The notes below the pieces were generated by a model, which searched no databases, was not told the origin of the DNA, and worked only from the letters and a program-made list of their open reading frames with translations. 64,000 nt of DNA from Polymorphobacter megasporae (lineage in GTDB: Bacteria > Pseudomonadota > Alphaproteobacteria > Sphingomonadales > Sphingomonadaceae), in NCBI RefSeq assembly GCF_018982885.2, contig NZ_CP081849.1, forward strand, positions 310,001 through 374,000. Direction: 5' to 3'. The position numbers and the translations under genes were made by a program. Shown one piece after another: positions 1 to 10,095 of this stretch (its first letter is position 1; every line of letters starts with the position of its first letter).

Positions 1-78
1 GGCAACGGACCGACCGCGGCCAATGCCTTGCTGGCGCGGAGCGGGCGTGAATGGCGCGCGATCGGCACACCAGCATGA
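1..78 (+). CDS. zwf: Glucose-6-phosphate dehydrogenase, C-terminal 25 residues (partial)
   Basis: The open frame enters from the left edge and ends at TGA 76-78. Its translation contains ANALLARSGREWR, which resembles the usual C-terminal tail of glucose-6-phosphate dehydrogenase (a GP..AD.LLARDGRRWR-type ending). The gene lies directly before rpe and in a block with gnd, pgi and rpiA, which fits the oxidative pentose phosphate pathway. The stop overlaps the rpe start (ATGA), so the two are translationally coupled. Only the tail is visible, so the assignment rests on tail similarity and context. Confidence 0.6.
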   Translation, partial: GNGPTAANALLARSGREWRAIGTPA

Positions 79-830
79 TGCGCGAATTTTCGACTGCGAT
101 CGTCGACACCGCGCCGCCGCTCATCGTCGCCGCTTCGGTTCTGGCAGCTGATTTCGGCAGGCTCGCTGATGAAGTGCGCGCCGTCGATGCCGCCGGTGCC
201 GACTGGATCCACGTCGATGTCATGGACGGGCGCTTCGTACCCGAAATCACCATCGGGCCGCGCGCGGTCGCCGCTATCCGTAGGGCCACGTCCAAGCCGC
301 TCAACGTCCATTTGATGATCGTCGAACCCGACCGGCAGATCGCCGCATTCGCCGGCGCCGGTGCCGACCATATCCTCGTCCATGCCGAAGCAACCGCCAC
401 CGTTCACCTCCACCGAGTGCTCGGCGAGATACGGGCGGTCGGGTGCAAGGCCGGCGTCGCCCTAGACCCCGCCAGCCCGGTGGCGATGATCGAATATGTA
501 CTCCAGCTCTGCGACATCGTCATGGTCATGACGGTCAACCCCGGTGCCGGGGGCCAGTCGTTTTTGCCCGAAATGTTGCCCAAGATCCGGCACCTGCGCG
601 CCTTGTGCAACGCCCGCGGCCTCGCCCCGATCATCGAGGTTGACGGTGGCCTCGACGGCGACACGACTGGCCTCGCCGTGGCCGCAGGTGCCCGCGCGAT
701 CGCCGCGGGCAGCGCGATCTTCGAATCTCCCGATTACGCCGAGGCAGTCGCCGGCCTGCGCCGATCGAAGCCTCCGGCAGGGGTCGGCCGGGTGCTCGAC
801 GCTCCACGCGCGGTTCTACCACGGCCATGA
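75..830 (+). CDS. rpe: Ribulose-phosphate 3-epimerase
   Basis: Interconverts ribulose-5-P and xylulose-5-P in the cytosol; xylulose-5-P is the substrate of the phosphoketolase encoded 6 kb downstream. The 251-residue TIM-barrel protein shows family motifs: VAASVLAADFGRLADEV near the N terminus, WIHVDVMDGRFVPEITIGP with the metal-binding and catalytic His/Asp, NVHLMIVEP, MTVNPGAGGQ and EVDGGLDGDT with the second catalytic Asp. I chose ATG 75 (or ATG 78) over the upstream ATG 51 because it overlaps the zwf stop. The stop overlaps the ackA start (ATGA), so zwf, rpe and ackA read as one operon. Confidence 0.95.
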   Translation: MMREFSTAIVDTAPPLIVAASVLAADFGRLADEVRAVDAAGADWIHVDVMDGRFVPEITIGPRAVAAIRRATSKPLNVHLMIVEPDRQIAAFAGAGADHILVHAEATATVHLHRVLGEIRAVGCKAGVALDPASPVAMIEYVLQLCDIVMVMTVNPGAGGQSFLPEMLPKIRHLRALCNARGLAPIIEVDGGLDGDTTGLAVAAGARAIAAGSAIFESPDYAEAVAGLRRSKPPAGVGRVLDAPRAVLPRP

Positions 831-2029
831 CCGGCGCCGGCGTCATCCTGACGCTGAACGGCGGCTCGTCGAGCATTAAATTTGCGCTGTTTGCGGCGCA
901 AACTCCGCTTGTTCGGGTCGTGTCTGGTGCAGTGGAGGGCATCGGATCGGCGAACCCTCAGCTCCGAGTGGCAGGAAAGCCGGCAACGGCCATAGCTGCA
1001 ACCTCCGACCACGACAGCGCCGGGGAACTGGTGCTAGTAGAAGCAGAACGGCAGGTCGCCGGATGCAAGTTGATCGCCGTCGGCCACCGCATTGTCCATG
1101 GCGGGCCGGTCTTCGTGCGTCCGCAGCGCATCGGACCGGCCATGCTCGCGGCATTGCGTCGGCTCAGGCCGCTCGATCCTGAACATCTGCCGGTCGAGGT
1201 GGCGCTGGTGATGGCCGCAATGCGCCGCTTTCCCGACATTCCTCAGGTCGCCTGTTTCGACACCGCGTTTCATCATACCATGCCGCGTGTCGCGAAACTG
1301 CTGCCGATCCCGCTGCACTATGCCTCCGAGGGCGTTATTCGCTACGGCTTTCACGGCCTCTCCTACACCTATCTGCTGGGCGAGGTGGAGCGACTAGATG
1401 GTGCCGCGGCGGCGCGGGGGCGGATCGTCATGGCGCATCTCGGCAGCGGTGCGAGCCTCGCGGCAGTCTATGACGGTAAGCCGGTCGACACTAGCATGGG
1501 CTTCACGCCGGCATCGGGGGTGCCGATGGGCACGAGGTGTGGAGACATCGATCCGGGACTTGCCGCGTACCTCGCGCGCACTGAAACGATCAGCACTGCA
1601 GCGTTTGATCATATGGCGAACTTCGAGTCCGGCCTGCTCGGTCTGTCGGAAACCAGCGCCGACATGCGCGAGTTGCTGGCGCGCGAGGCGACCGACCCGC
1701 GCGCCGCCGACGCTGTGTTGTCGTTTTGCTATGCGATCAAGCAACGGATCGGTGCTTTTGCCGCCACGCTTGGAGGCATCGATTCGCTGATCTTTAGCGG
1801 CGGAATCGGTGCCAATACGCCGGCGATCCGCGCCCGGGTCTGCGACGGTCTGGGCTTTCTCGGTATCGTCGTCGATGCCCGCCGCAACGCCGACGGCGCG
1901 GCCATCGTCTCGCCCGACGCCGGCGCGGTTGTCGTCCGTGTCATGCCGACCGACGAGGAAGTCGTGATCGCGCGCGCGGCCCGAGACCTGACCGACGGCG
2001 TCGCCGAGCCATCGACTGCGACGCCGTAA
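827..2029 (+). CDS. ackA: Acetate kinase
   Basis: Converts acetyl phosphate and ADP to acetate and ATP. No phosphotransacetylase is visible; the phosphoketolase in this block makes acetyl phosphate directly, so the two form an ATP-yielding branch. The 400-residue protein has the ASKHA fold signatures: LTLNGGSSSIKFALF at the N terminus, VGHRIVHGG, CFDTAFHHTMP, YGFHGLSYTYL, MAHLGSGASLAAV, GVPMGTRCGDIDPG and FSGGIGANTPAIR. Length matches the family. The start overlaps the rpe stop. The TAA stop is the first three bases of a conserved regulatory motif for the next operon. Confidence 0.96.
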   Translation: MTGAGVILTLNGGSSSIKFALFAAQTPLVRVVSGAVEGIGSANPQLRVAGKPATAIAATSDHDSAGELVLVEAERQVAGCKLIAVGHRIVHGGPVFVRPQRIGPAMLAALRRLRPLDPEHLPVEVALVMAAMRRFPDIPQVACFDTAFHHTMPRVAKLLPIPLHYASEGVIRYGFHGLSYTYLLGEVERLDGAAAARGRIVMAHLGSGASLAAVYDGKPVDTSMGFTPASGVPMGTRCGDIDPGLAAYLARTETISTAAFDHMANFESGLLGLSETSADMRELLAREATDPRAADAVLSFCYAIKQRIGAFAATLGGIDSLIFSGGIGANTPAIRARVCDGLGFLGIVVDARRNADGAAIVSPDAGAVVVRVMPTDEEVVIARAARDLTDGVAEPSTATP

Positions 2030-2046
2030 GTAGTTTCCGATGCTCG
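2027..2046 (+). promoter_or_regulatory. FixJ-like motif site 1, upstream of gnd
   Basis: The sequence TAAGTAGTTTCCGATGCTCG matches the shared motif of this window. It starts with the ackA stop codon and ends 80 nt before the gnd ATG. A CTAGCT hexamer at 2067-2072 lies 33 nt after the first T of TTTCC and could be the -10 element. Confidence 0.75.
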
Positions 2047-2126
2047 CCGTCGGAGGCCTACGGTCGCTAGCTGCCCGGGAAACGTGATCGGCTCATCGGA
2101 TGGAGCATGGGTCGCTGGAGGAACGG

Positions 2127-3158
2127 ATGCAAATCGGAATGGTCGGCCTTGGCCGCATGGGGCTCAACATTGGCCTCCGCCTGTCCGCCGCCGGCCATGA
2201 TTGCGTCGTCTGCGATCATCACCCGGAAGCGGTCGCAGCCGCGGTCGCCGGCGGAGCCAAAGGCGCAGACGATGTGCCTGCCATGCTGGCCCTCCTGGCC
2301 TCTCCGCGCGTCGTCTGGCTGATGATCCCCGCCGCTGCAGTCGACAGCGCGATCGACAAACTGGTCCCGTTGCTGACCGCCGGCGATATTATCGTCGACG
2401 GCGGCAACAGCAACTATCACGACGACCTCCGTCGCGCTGCGGCACTGTGGGCAAACGGTATCCACTACGTCGACGTCGGGGTGAGTGGCGGCGTCTGGGG
2501 CCGCGACCGCGGTTTCTGTCATATGATTGGCGGCGAGGACGATATCGTCGGACATCTCGATCCGATCTTCCGGTCGCTGGCGCCGGGCGTGACGGTTGCC
2601 GCGCGGACGCCCGGCGTAGTCGGTGAACCGAGTGATGCCGAACAGGGCTATCTCCATTGCGGCCCGACCGGTGCCGGACACTTCGTCAAGATGGTCCACA
2701 ACGGCATCGAATACGGGATGATGGCGGCGCTCGCTGAGGGGTTGAACATCCTTCATCACGCCGATGCCGGTGCGGCTAACCGCGCGCTCGATGCCGAAAC
2801 CGCGCCGCTGCGCCACCCCGAACTGTATCGCTATCATTTCGACATCGCCGCCATCGCCGAGATGTGGCGGCGCGGCAGCGTTGTCTCGTCTTGGCTGCTC
2901 GATCTGGCAGCAGCGGCGCTGCTTCAGAACCCGAGCCTCGACAGCTTCGCCGGCGGTGTATCCGATTCCGGCGAGGGGCGCTGGACGCTGCAGGCGGCGA
3001 TCGACGAGGGCGTTCCGGCGCCGGTGCTCGCCAACGCGCTGTTCGCCCGGTTCGGATCGCGCGGCGAGGCCGAGTATGCCGACCGCGTCCTCTCGGCGCT
3101 GCGCTTCGGCTTCGGTGGCCATCTCGAAAAGCCGGCGGCCACGCCGGCCCAGAATTGA
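2127..3158 (+). CDS. gnd: 6-phosphogluconate dehydrogenase, decarboxylating (short class)
   Basis: Oxidatively decarboxylates 6-phosphogluconate to ribulose-5-P. The Rossmann motif GLGRMGLNIGLRLSAAG is at the N terminus, followed by the substrate loop VDGGNSNYHDD, GVSGGVWGRDRGFCHMIGG, the catalytic-helix region GHFVKMVHNGIEYGMM, and the C-terminal helical domain. At 343 residues it belongs to the short class (YqeC/GndA type), which in characterised members often prefers NAD+. ATG 2127 is chosen because GGAGG lies 5 nt upstream and the Rossmann fold starts at once; the ATG at 2100 would add nine residues. First gene of gnd-tal-pgi-rpiA, behind motif site 1. Confidence 0.94.
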   Translation: MQIGMVGLGRMGLNIGLRLSAAGHDCVVCDHHPEAVAAAVAGGAKGADDVPAMLALLASPRVVWLMIPAAAVDSAIDKLVPLLTAGDIIVDGGNSNYHDDLRRAAALWANGIHYVDVGVSGGVWGRDRGFCHMIGGEDDIVGHLDPIFRSLAPGVTVAARTPGVVGEPSDAEQGYLHCGPTGAGHFVKMVHNGIEYGMMAALAEGLNILHHADAGAANRALDAETAPLRHPELYRYHFDIAAIAEMWRRGSVVSSWLLDLAAAALLQNPSLDSFAGGVSDSGEGRWTLQAAIDEGVPAPVLANALFARFGSRGEAEYADRVLSALRFGFGGHLEKPAATPAQN

Positions 3159-3169
3159 AGGTGCCCGCC

Positions 3170-4243
3170 ATGCCCGCGACTGCCGCACTTAGCGCACTCG
3201 GCCAGAGCCTTTGGCTCGACAATATTACCCGCGACCTGCTCGATAACGGCACGCTTCAGGTCTATATCGATACCCTCTCCGTCACCGGGCTGACCTCGAA
3301 CCCGACGATCTTCGACAAGGCCATCGCCGGCAGCGCCGCCTACGACGCGGAAATCCGGCAGCGCCATGCGGCGGGTGGGAGCGACGAAGACCTGTTCTTC
3401 AATCTCGCCATCGCCGACCTGCGGCGCGCCGCCGACCTGTTCGCGCCGGTCCATGCCGCGCGCTGCGGTGTCGACGGCTTTGTCTCGCTCGAGGTGTCGC
3501 CCCGGCTCGCGCATGATACCGACGCCACCATAGCGCAGGCCAAGGCGCTCCACGCCCGCGCCGCGCGCGCCAATCTGTTCATGAAGATTCCCGGCACCGC
3601 AGAGGGATTACCGGCCATTTCCGAATGCCTGTGCGCCGGTGTGCCGGTCAACGTCACGCTGCTGTTCTCGGTCGGACAATACCGCGCCGCGGTCGACGCC
3701 TGGCTGACTGGCCTCGAACGGCGCGTCGAGATGGGGATGGCACCGGATATCGCCTCGGTGGCGTCGCTGTTCGTCAGTCGCTGGGACGTCGCAATCGCCG
3801 ACAAGGTCGACCCGTCGCTGCGCAACACGCTGGGGATCGCCGTCGCCGGACAGGTCTACCGCGCCTATCGCGAAATGATGGCGTCCGACCGTTTCCAGCG
3901 GCTGCAGACTCTCGGCGCGCGGCCGCAGCGGTTGTTGTTCGCCAGCACCGGCACCAAGGACCCCGGAGCATCGGACACGCTCTATGTCGACGCGCTGGCA
4001 GCTCCGAACACGATCAACACCATGCCCGAGAAGACGTTGCGTGCATACTGCAAGGACGGTCGGCAGCCGCTTGCGATGGTCCATGATGCAGGCGCGGCCG
4101 ATGCCATGGTCGCGCGACATGCCGCTGCCGGGATCGATATCGATGCGCTCGGCACGCGGTTGCAGGACGAAGGCGCGGGTTCGTTCGTCGCGTCGTGGGA
4201 GAGCCTGCTCGCGGCTGTGGCCGCCAAGCGGGCAGCGGCGTGA
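3170..4243 (+). CDS. tal: Transaldolase
   Basis: Transfers a three-carbon dihydroxyacetone unit between sugar phosphates in the non-oxidative pentose phosphate pathway. The 357-residue protein has [24 protein letters not shown] and [10 protein letters not shown], where the Lys forms the Schiff base, then VNVTLLFSV and a late [11 protein letters not shown] motif; it resembles the longer transaldolases of actinobacteria and cyanobacteria. The upstream extension of the frame overlaps gnd, so ATG 3170, 12 nt after the gnd stop, is taken. The end overlaps the GTG start of pgi (GTGA). Tal and Pgi are separate proteins here, not the Tal-Pgi fusion seen in some bacteria. Confidence 0.94.
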   Translation: MPATAALSALGQSLWLDNITRDLLDNGTLQVYIDTLSVTGLTSNPTIFDKAIAGSAAYDAEIRQRHAAGGSDEDLFFNLAIADLRRAADLFAPVHAARCGVDGFVSLEVSPRLAHDTDATIAQAKALHARAARANLFMKIPGTAEGLPAISECLCAGVPVNVTLLFSVGQYRAAVDAWLTGLERRVEMGMAPDIASVASLFVSRWDVAIADKVDPSLRNTLGIAVAGQVYRAYREMMASDRFQRLQTLGARPQRLLFASTGTKDPGASDTLYVDALAAPNTINTMPEKTLRAYCKDGRQPLAMVHDAGAADAMVARHAAAGIDIDALGTRLQDEGAGSFVASWESLLAAVAAKRAAA

Positions 4244-5853
4244 CTCCGAGCCCCGCCTGGGCGGCGCTGACCGCGCATCATGCCCGCGTCAAGGATACGC
4301 ACCTGCGGGGCTTGTTCGCGGAAGACGAGGGGCGGGCGGCTAGCTTCTCGGCGGAGGGCGCGGGCCTGTTTCTCGACTATTCCAAGAACCGCGTCACCGA
4401 TGAAACGCTGGTGCTTCTGCTTGAGCTCGCCGCCGAGCGCGACGTCACGGGGCGCCGCGATGCGATGTTCGCGGGCGAGCACATAAACACCAGCGAGGAT
4501 CGCGCTGTACTTCACGTCGCGTTGCGGGCACCGCCAGGTGAGCGGCTGACAACCGGCGGCATCGATGTCGTGCCCGATGTCCACCGCGTCCTGGCGGCGA
4601 TGGCGCGTTTTGCTGAGGGCGTGCGCAGCGGCGACCTGACCGGTCACGGCGGCCAGCGTTTCAGGACGATCGTCAACATCGGCATCGGCGGATCCTACCT
4701 GGGTCCCGAAATGGCCTGTTTCGCCTTGCGCGAATTTCGCGATCCGAGCCTCGATTTCCGCTTCGTCGCCAATGTCGACGGGGCGGCGTTTACGGCCGCT
4801 ACGGCAGACCTCGACGCCGCCACGACCCTGTTCATCGTCGCCTCCAAGACCTTCACGACACTTGAGACTATGGCCAACGCCGCCGCCGCGCGCGCTTGGC
4901 TCGTCGAGCGGCTCGGCAGTGACGCCGCCGTTGCGAGCCACTTCGCCGCGGTCTCGACCAACATTTCTGGTGCCGTTGCTTTCGGGATCGACCCGGCACG
5001 CGTCTTCGGTTTCTGGGACTGGGTCGGCGGCCGCTATTCGATCGACAGCGCCGTCGGGCTGTCGACGATGATTGCGATCGGCCCCGAAAACTTCCGGGCG
5101 ATGCTCGGCGGCTTTCATGCGATGGACGAGCACTTCCGGACTGCGCCACCCGCCGCTAATCTGCCGATGCTGCTGGGGCTAATCTCGACCTGGTACAATA
5201 ATTTCTTCGGTGCCCAGACGCTCGCAGTAATTCCCTATGCCGCCGATCTGGCGCGGTTTCCGGCGTACCTCCAGCAGCTGCAGATGGAGAGCAACGGCAA
5301 GCACGTCGACCTTGCCGGACGCGCGGTCGGTTGCGACACCGCGCCAATCATCTGGGGCGAGCCGGGCACCGACGGCCAGCACAGCTTTTTCCAGCTGCTC
5401 CACCAGGGCACGCGGCTGGTGCCGTGCGACCTCATCGGCTTCTGCCGGCCGATGAGCGCGCTGACGGATCAGCACGACCTGCTGATGGCCAGCCTGTTTG
5501 CGCAGGCCGAGGCGCTCGCCTTTGGCCGGACGGCGGCGGCGCTGGCGGCGACGGGTTCGCCCGCCGCCCAGACGCCGTTCCGCGTTACGGAGGGCAACCG
5601 ACCGACCAACGTCATCCTCGCCGACCGGCTCGACCCGGCAACGCTCGGGGCGCTAGTCGCCCTCTACGAGCACAGCGTTTTCACCCAGGGTGCGATCTGG
5701 GGGATCGACAGTTTCGATCAATGGGGCGTCGAATTGGGCAAGGACCTGGCGGGTGCTATCATTCCCGAACTCGACCGCGATGCCGAGCCTGCGCTCGCGC
5801 GTGACTCGTCGACCAATGCCCTTATCGCGCGCTATCGGAAGCGGCGCGGATGA
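4240..5853 (+). CDS. pgi: Glucose-6-phosphate isomerase
   Basis: Interconverts glucose-6-P and fructose-6-P. The 537-residue protein carries the family signatures [66 protein letters not shown] and [12 protein letters not shown] with the catalytic Lys. The GTG start at 4240 overlaps the tal stop and is preferred over the ATG at 4195, which lies inside tal. The stop overlaps the rpiA start (ATGA). It feeds fructose-6-P to phosphoketolase and fba in the next operon. Confidence 0.96.
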   Translation: MTPSPAWAALTAHHARVKDTHLRGLFAEDEGRAASFSAEGAGLFLDYSKNRVTDETLVLLLELAAERDVTGRRDAMFAGEHINTSEDRAVLHVALRAPPGERLTTGGIDVVPDVHRVLAAMARFAEGVRSGDLTGHGGQRFRTIVNIGIGGSYLGPEMACFALREFRDPSLDFRFVANVDGAAFTAATADLDAATTLFIVASKTFTTLETMANAAAARAWLVERLGSDAAVASHFAAVSTNISGAVAFGIDPARVFGFWDWVGGRYSIDSAVGLSTMIAIGPENFRAMLGGFHAMDEHFRTAPPAANLPMLLGLISTWYNNFFGAQTLAVIPYAADLARFPAYLQQLQMESNGKHVDLAGRAVGCDTAPIIWGEPGTDGQHSFFQLLHQGTRLVPCDLIGFCRPMSALTDQHDLLMASLFAQAEALAFGRTAAALAATGSPAAQTPFRVTEGNRPTNVILADRLDPATLGALVALYEHSVFTQGAIWGIDSFDQWGVELGKDLAGAIIPELDRDAEPALARDSSTNALIARYRKRRG

Positions 5854-6548
5854 CCAGCGACACCCAAGGCTATAAGCAACAAGCCGGTGAAGCGGCAGCG
5901 GCGCTGGTCGAACCGGGCATGGTCGTTGGCCTCGGCACTGGCACGACGGCGATTTTCGCGATCCGCTCGATCGCGGCACGGCTAAGAAGCGGCGAATTGA
6001 CCGACCTCGTTGCAGTGGCGACGTCGGTCGCGACGTCCGCGGCGGCTAAGGCTCTTGGCATTCCGCTGCTCGCGGATGATATGCCTCGCGCTATCGATCT
6101 GACCATTGACGGTGCCGATGAAGTCGATGCGTCACTCGATCTGATTAAGGGCGCAGGCGGCGCGCTGGTGCGCGAAAAGATCGTCGCGCAGGCGAGCGAC
6201 CGGGTCGTCATCGTTGTCGACGCCAGCAAGGTTTCAGACGTGCTCGGCATCCGGGCGCACCTCCCGGTCGAGGTGCTCGTGTGGGGCTGGCAAGCGCAGG
6301 TGCGCTTTCTCGACAGCCTCGGTGCCACGGCTGCAGTGCGCGAGACGGATAGCCACCGCTACGTCACGGACGGCGGCAACCTGATCATCGATTGCGGCTT
6401 CGGCACCATCACGGATCCGGCCGGCCTTGCGGCAGTGCTCGAGGCGCGCGCCGGAATCGTTGGCCACGGCCTGTTCGTTGCGATTGCCAGCGAAGTCATC
6501 GTCGCCGGGCCGAGCGGCATCCACCATCGTTACCGCACGCCTGGGTAG
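5850..6548 (+). CDS. rpiA: Ribose-5-phosphate isomerase A
   Basis: Interconverts ribose-5-P and ribulose-5-P. The 232-residue protein shows [16 protein letters not shown], the phosphate and catalytic segment [27 protein letters not shown], and [15 protein letters not shown] near the end. It is the last gene of gnd-tal-pgi-rpiA and starts within the pgi stop. Its TAG stop lies inside motif site 2, which serves the xfp operon, so the end of this operon and the promoter of the next physically overlap. Confidence 0.95.
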   Translation: MTSDTQGYKQQAGEAAAALVEPGMVVGLGTGTTAIFAIRSIAARLRSGELTDLVAVATSVATSAAAKALGIPLLADDMPRAIDLTIDGADEVDASLDLIKGAGGALVREKIVAQASDRVVIVVDASKVSDVLGIRAHLPVEVLVWGWQAQVRFLDSLGATAAVRETDSHRYVTDGGNLIIDCGFGTITDPAGLAAVLEARAGIVGHGLFVAIASEVIVAGPSGIHHRYRTPG

Positions 6549-6561
6549 TTTCCGACCCTGC
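6542..6561 (+). promoter_or_regulatory. FixJ-like motif site 2, upstream of xfp
   Basis: TGGGTAGTTTCCGACCCTGC. The TAG at 6546-6548 in the motif is the rpiA stop codon. The motif ends 79 nt before the chosen xfp start. A GATTAC hexamer at 6579-6584 is in the expected -10 position. Confidence 0.72.
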
Positions 6562-6640
6562 ATTGCAGGCACGGCAGCGATTACGCCGCTCAACGCCACC
6601 TCCGCGGTGGCTGTGCGCTGTTTACGACAGGATGATCGCG

Positions 6641-9064
6641 ATGATGCTCGATGAACCTCGCACCGCCCCGGCTGATGAGCCCGAAACAGCCCTTGGCGGC
6701 ACTGACGAACTGCGGCTGATCGATGCCTATTGGCGAGCGGCTAACTATATCTCGGTCGGGCAGATCTACCTCTATGACAACCCGCTGCTGCGCCGGCCGT
6801 TGACGCTCGCCGACGTCAAGCCGATGGTCGTCGGTCACTGGGGAACGACGCCGGGCCAGAACTTTATCTACGTCCACCTCAACCGGGTCATCAAGAAGTT
6901 TGATCTCAACATGATCTATGTCGCCGGCCCCGGTCACGGCGGGCCGGCCATCGTCGGCAATGTCTGGCTGGAGGGCAGCTGGACCGACATCTATCCGAAC
7001 GTCGGTCGCGACGAGGCCGGCATGAAGGCGCTGTTCAAGCAGTTCTCGTTCCCGGGCGGCATTTCAAGCCACGTCGCGCCGACGACGCCAGGGTCGATCC
7101 ACGAGGGCGGCGAACTAGGCTATTCGCTCAGCCACTCGTTCGGCGCGGTATTTGACAATCCCGGGCTGATCGTCGCTTGCGTCGTCGGCGACGGCGAAGC
7201 CGAGACCGGGCCGCTCGCCACGTCGTGGCAGTCGAACAAGCTGCTTGACCCCGTCACCGACGGCGCGGTCCTGCCGATCCTGCACCTCAACGGCTACAAG
7301 ATCAGCAATCCGACGCTGTTGGCGCGGATTCCGCACGACGAACTCGACGCGTTCCTGCGCGGCTGCGGCTGGAACCCTCATTTCGTCGAGGGCGACGACC
7401 CGGCGACGATGCATGGACGCATGGCCGAGGTACTCGACGAGGTCGTAACCGAAATCCGCACGATCCAGCAGGCCGCCCGGAACGACGGTGCGATTAGCCG
7501 TCCCGCGTGGCCGATGATCGTGCTCAAGTCACCCAAGGGCTGGACCGGGCCGAAGGTCGTCGATGGCCTGAAGATCGAAGGCACGTTCCGCGCCCATCAG
7601 GTGCCGCTCCTCGTCGATATAGCGCACCCGGCGCATGTCGCGATGCTCGAAAGCTGGATGAAGAGCTACCGCGCCGAGGAGCTGTTCGACGCCCAGGGCT
7701 GCTTAATTCCGGAGCTAGCGGCGCTTGCCCCGAAAGGTCTGCGCCGGATGGGGTCGAATCCGCACGCTAATGGGGGGCTCCTGCTGTGCGACCTCGCGAT
7801 GCCCGATTTCCGCGATCAAGCCGTCGCCGTACCCGCGCCCGGGGCGTGCGAGGGCCATGACATGGTCGTCCTCGGTCGTTTCCTGCGGGATGTCGCGTTG
7901 TTCAACAAGGAGCAGCGTAATTTCCGTGTGTTCGGTCCCGACGAGACGCTGTCCAATTTGCTCGGCGCGGTGTTCGAGGCAACCGATCGGCAATGGGATA
8001 CCAGCACGGTCCCTGGCGACGAGTTCCTCGCGCGGGATGGCAGGGTGCACGATTCGATGCTCAGCGAACACCAGTGCGAGGGGTGGCTGGAGGGTTATCT
8101 GCTGACCGGTCGCCACGGCCTGTTCAACAGCTACGAGGCGTTCATCCGCATCGTCGATTCGATGTTCAGCCAGCACGCCAAATGGCTCAAGGTCTGTGCC
8201 GAGCTGCCGTGGCGGCGGAGCATTTCATCGCTTAACTATGTCCTTGCCTCGCATGTCTGGCAGCAGGATCACAACGGCTTCACCCATCAGGACCCCGGCT
8301 TCCTCGACCACGTCATCAACAAGAAGGCCGACATCGTCCGGGTCTATCTGCCTCCCGACGGCAACTGTCTGTTGTCGGTCATGGATCACTGCCTGCGCAG
8401 CCGCGACTATGTTAACGTCGTCGTCGCCAGCAAACACGCCCGGCCGCAATGGCTGACAATGGAGGACGCAGTCATCCATTGTACCAAAGGCATCGGCATC
8501 TGGCGCTGGGCGAGCAACGACGAGGACGCACGGCCGGATGTCGTGATGGCCTGCTGCGGGGAGACGCCGACGCTGGAGGTCCTAGCTGCAGTGTCGATCC
8601 TGCGCCAGCACCTCCCTGAACTCAAGATCAGGGTGATCAACGTCGTCGACCTGATGCGGCTGCAGCCCGCGTCGGAGCACCCGCATGGGCTGTGCGAGGC
8701 CGATTACGACGCGCTGTTCACCCGCGACGTGCCGATCGTCTTCGCGTTCCACGGCTACCCGTGGCTGGTCCACCGGCTGACCTATGCGCGCGCCAACCGC
8801 AACCTCCATGTCCGGGGCTACAAGGAGGAAGGCACGATCACGACGCCGTTCGACATGCGCGTCCAGAACGACCTCGACCGCTTCCATCTGGTCGAGGACG
8901 TCATCGACCGGGTGCCGGGCCTCGGCTCGCGCGGTGACTATCTGCGTCAGGAAATGCGCGACAAGCTGATCGTGCACAAAAACTATGTCGATACCTGCGG
9001 CGAGGATATGCCCGAGATCCGCGACTGGAAATGGGGCACGCCACCGGAAGAGTCCGCGACATGA
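6641..9064 (+). CDS. xfp: Xylulose-5-phosphate/fructose-6-phosphate phosphoketolase
   Basis: A thiamine-diphosphate enzyme that phosphorolyses xylulose-5-P (and often fructose-6-P) to acetyl phosphate plus glyceraldehyde-3-P (or erythrose-4-P). The 807-residue protein has [10 protein letters not shown] and [20 protein letters not shown] near the N terminus, [51 protein letters not shown], the ThDP motif [29 protein letters not shown] and [19 protein letters not shown]. The frame is open far upstream into rpiA. ATG 6641 has a CAGGA sequence 9 nt before it; ATG 6632 and 6644 are alternatives. The end overlaps fba (ATGA). With ackA it forms an ATP-yielding phosphoketolase shunt. Confidence 0.96.
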   Translation: MMLDEPRTAPADEPETALGGTDELRLIDAYWRAANYISVGQIYLYDNPLLRRPLTLADVKPMVVGHWGTTPGQNFIYVHLNRVIKKFDLNMIYVAGPGHGGPAIVGNVWLEGSWTDIYPNVGRDEAGMKALFKQFSFPGGISSHVAPTTPGSIHEGGELGYSLSHSFGAVFDNPGLIVACVVGDGEAETGPLATSWQSNKLLDPVTDGAVLPILHLNGYKISNPTLLARIPHDELDAFLRGCGWNPHFVEGDDPATMHGRMAEVLDEVVTEIRTIQQAARNDGAISRPAWPMIVLKSPKGWTGPKVVDGLKIEGTFRAHQVPLLVDIAHPAHVAMLESWMKSYRAEELFDAQGCLIPELAALAPKGLRRMGSNPHANGGLLLCDLAMPDFRDQAVAVPAPGACEGHDMVVLGRFLRDVALFNKEQRNFRVFGPDETLSNLLGAVFEATDRQWDTSTVPGDEFLARDGRVHDSMLSEHQCEGWLEGYLLTGRHGLFNSYEAFIRIVDSMFSQHAKWLKVCAELPWRRSISSLNYVLASHVWQQDHNGFTHQDPGFLDHVINKKADIVRVYLPPDGNCLLSVMDHCLRSRDYVNVVVASKHARPQWLTMEDAVIHCTKGIGIWRWASNDEDARPDVVMACCGETPTLEVLAAVSILRQHLPELKIRVINVVDLMRLQPASEHPHGLCEADYDALFTRDVPIVFAFHGYPWLVHRLTYARANRNLHVRGYKEEGTITTPFDMRVQNDLDRFHLVEDVIDRVPGLGSRGDYLRQEMRDKLIVHKNYVDTCGEDMPEIRDWKWGTPPEESAT

Positions 9065-10095
9065 CCGCGGAACTCGTCGACACCGCACGGTTGCTGGTCG
9101 CCAGCGGCAAGGGCCTGCTCGCCATGGACGAGAGTAACAGCACCTGCGATCGTCGCTTCGCCGAAGTCGGCATCCCGCAGACCGCGGAGTTCCGCCAGCG
9201 TTACCGTACCTTGTTAATCACCACGCCGGAGCTGGGCGAGGCGATCAGCGGCGCGATCCTGTCCGACGAAACGATCCGTCAATCGGCGCCCGATGGCCGA
9301 CCGTTCGTCAGCCTGCTCGCCGATCGCGGCATGGTGCCGGGGATCAAGGTCGATCGCGGCACCCATGCGCTCGCGCTTCACCCCGGCGAGACGGTCACCG
9401 AAGGCCTCGATGTTTTGGGCGACCGGTTGCGCGAGTACGCGACGCTTGGCGCGCGCTTCGCCAAGTGGCGAGCCGTCCTCGCCATCGGGGACGGTCTGCC
9501 GAGCCTTGCCGCTATCGCCGTCAACGCCCATGCCCTCGCTCGCTATGCGGCGCTGTGCCAGGCCTGCGGGATCGTGCCGATCGTCGAACCCGAAGTGTTG
9601 ATGACCGGTAACCATTCGTCGGCGCGTAGCGGGGCCGCCACCGAGACGGTGCTGCGCGCCGTGTTCGCCGCGCTGGTCGAACAAGAGGTTGCACTGGAGG
9701 CGATGATCCTCAAGCCCAACATGGTCCTTGCCGGCAGCGACTGGCCCAGCGAGGCGACGGCCGAGATGGTTGCAACCGAGACGTTGTCCTGTCTGCTGCG
9801 AACCGTGCCGGCGGTAGTCGCAGGGGTCGCCTTCCTGTCCGGCGGTCAGTCGGGCCCGCGCGCCGCCGAGCGCCTCGATGCGATCAATCGCCGACGATCG
9901 CTGCACAGTTCGCGCGCGCCGTGGCCGCTGGTTTTCTCCTTCGCCCGCGCCATCCAACATCCGGGGCTACAGATTTGGCAGGGGGACGATGCCAATGTCG
10001 CTGCCGCACAGGCAGCGGTTAGACACCGCGCTCTTTGCAGTCATGCCGCCATCCACGGCCGTTACGACGACGCGATGGAAGGGGAAGCGTCATGA
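9061..10095 (+). CDS. Fructose-bisphosphate aldolase, class I
   Basis: Cleaves fructose-1,6-bisphosphate to dihydroxyacetone-P and glyceraldehyde-3-P without a metal. The 344-residue protein has the eukaryotic-type class I signatures [49 protein letters not shown] and [14 protein letters not shown], in which the Lys forms the Schiff base, plus a late [12 protein letters not shown] motif. ATG 9061 overlaps the xfp stop. The next gene overlaps its stop (ATGA), so xfp-fba-phosphatase is one operon behind motif site 2. Confidence 0.94.
   Translation: MTAELVDTARLLVASGKGLLAMDESNSTCDRRFAEVGIPQTAEFRQRYRTLLITTPELGEAISGAILSDETIRQSAPDGRPFVSLLADRGMVPGIKVDRGTHALALHPGETVTEGLDVLGDRLREYATLGARFAKWRAVLAIGDGLPSLAAIAVNAHALARYAALCQACGIVPIVEPEVLMTGNHSSARSGAATETVLRAVFAALVEQEVALEAMILKPNMVLAGSDWPSEATAEMVATETLSCLLRTVPAVVAGVAFLSGGQSGPRAAERLDAINRRRSLHSSRAPWPLVFSFARAIQHPGLQIWQGDDANVAAAQAAVRHRALCSHAAIHGRYDDAMEGEAS

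Noticed and set aside
2067-3188. A 373-codon frame on the minus strand opposite gnd
   Set aside because: It has no known motif and Arg/Asp/Ala-rich shadow composition. It is explained by GC-rich third positions of gnd.
3982-5133. A 383-codon minus-strand frame opposite tal and pgi
   Set aside because: Opposite two well-identified genes with complete catalytic motifs; no ribosome-binding site or domain. A shadow frame.
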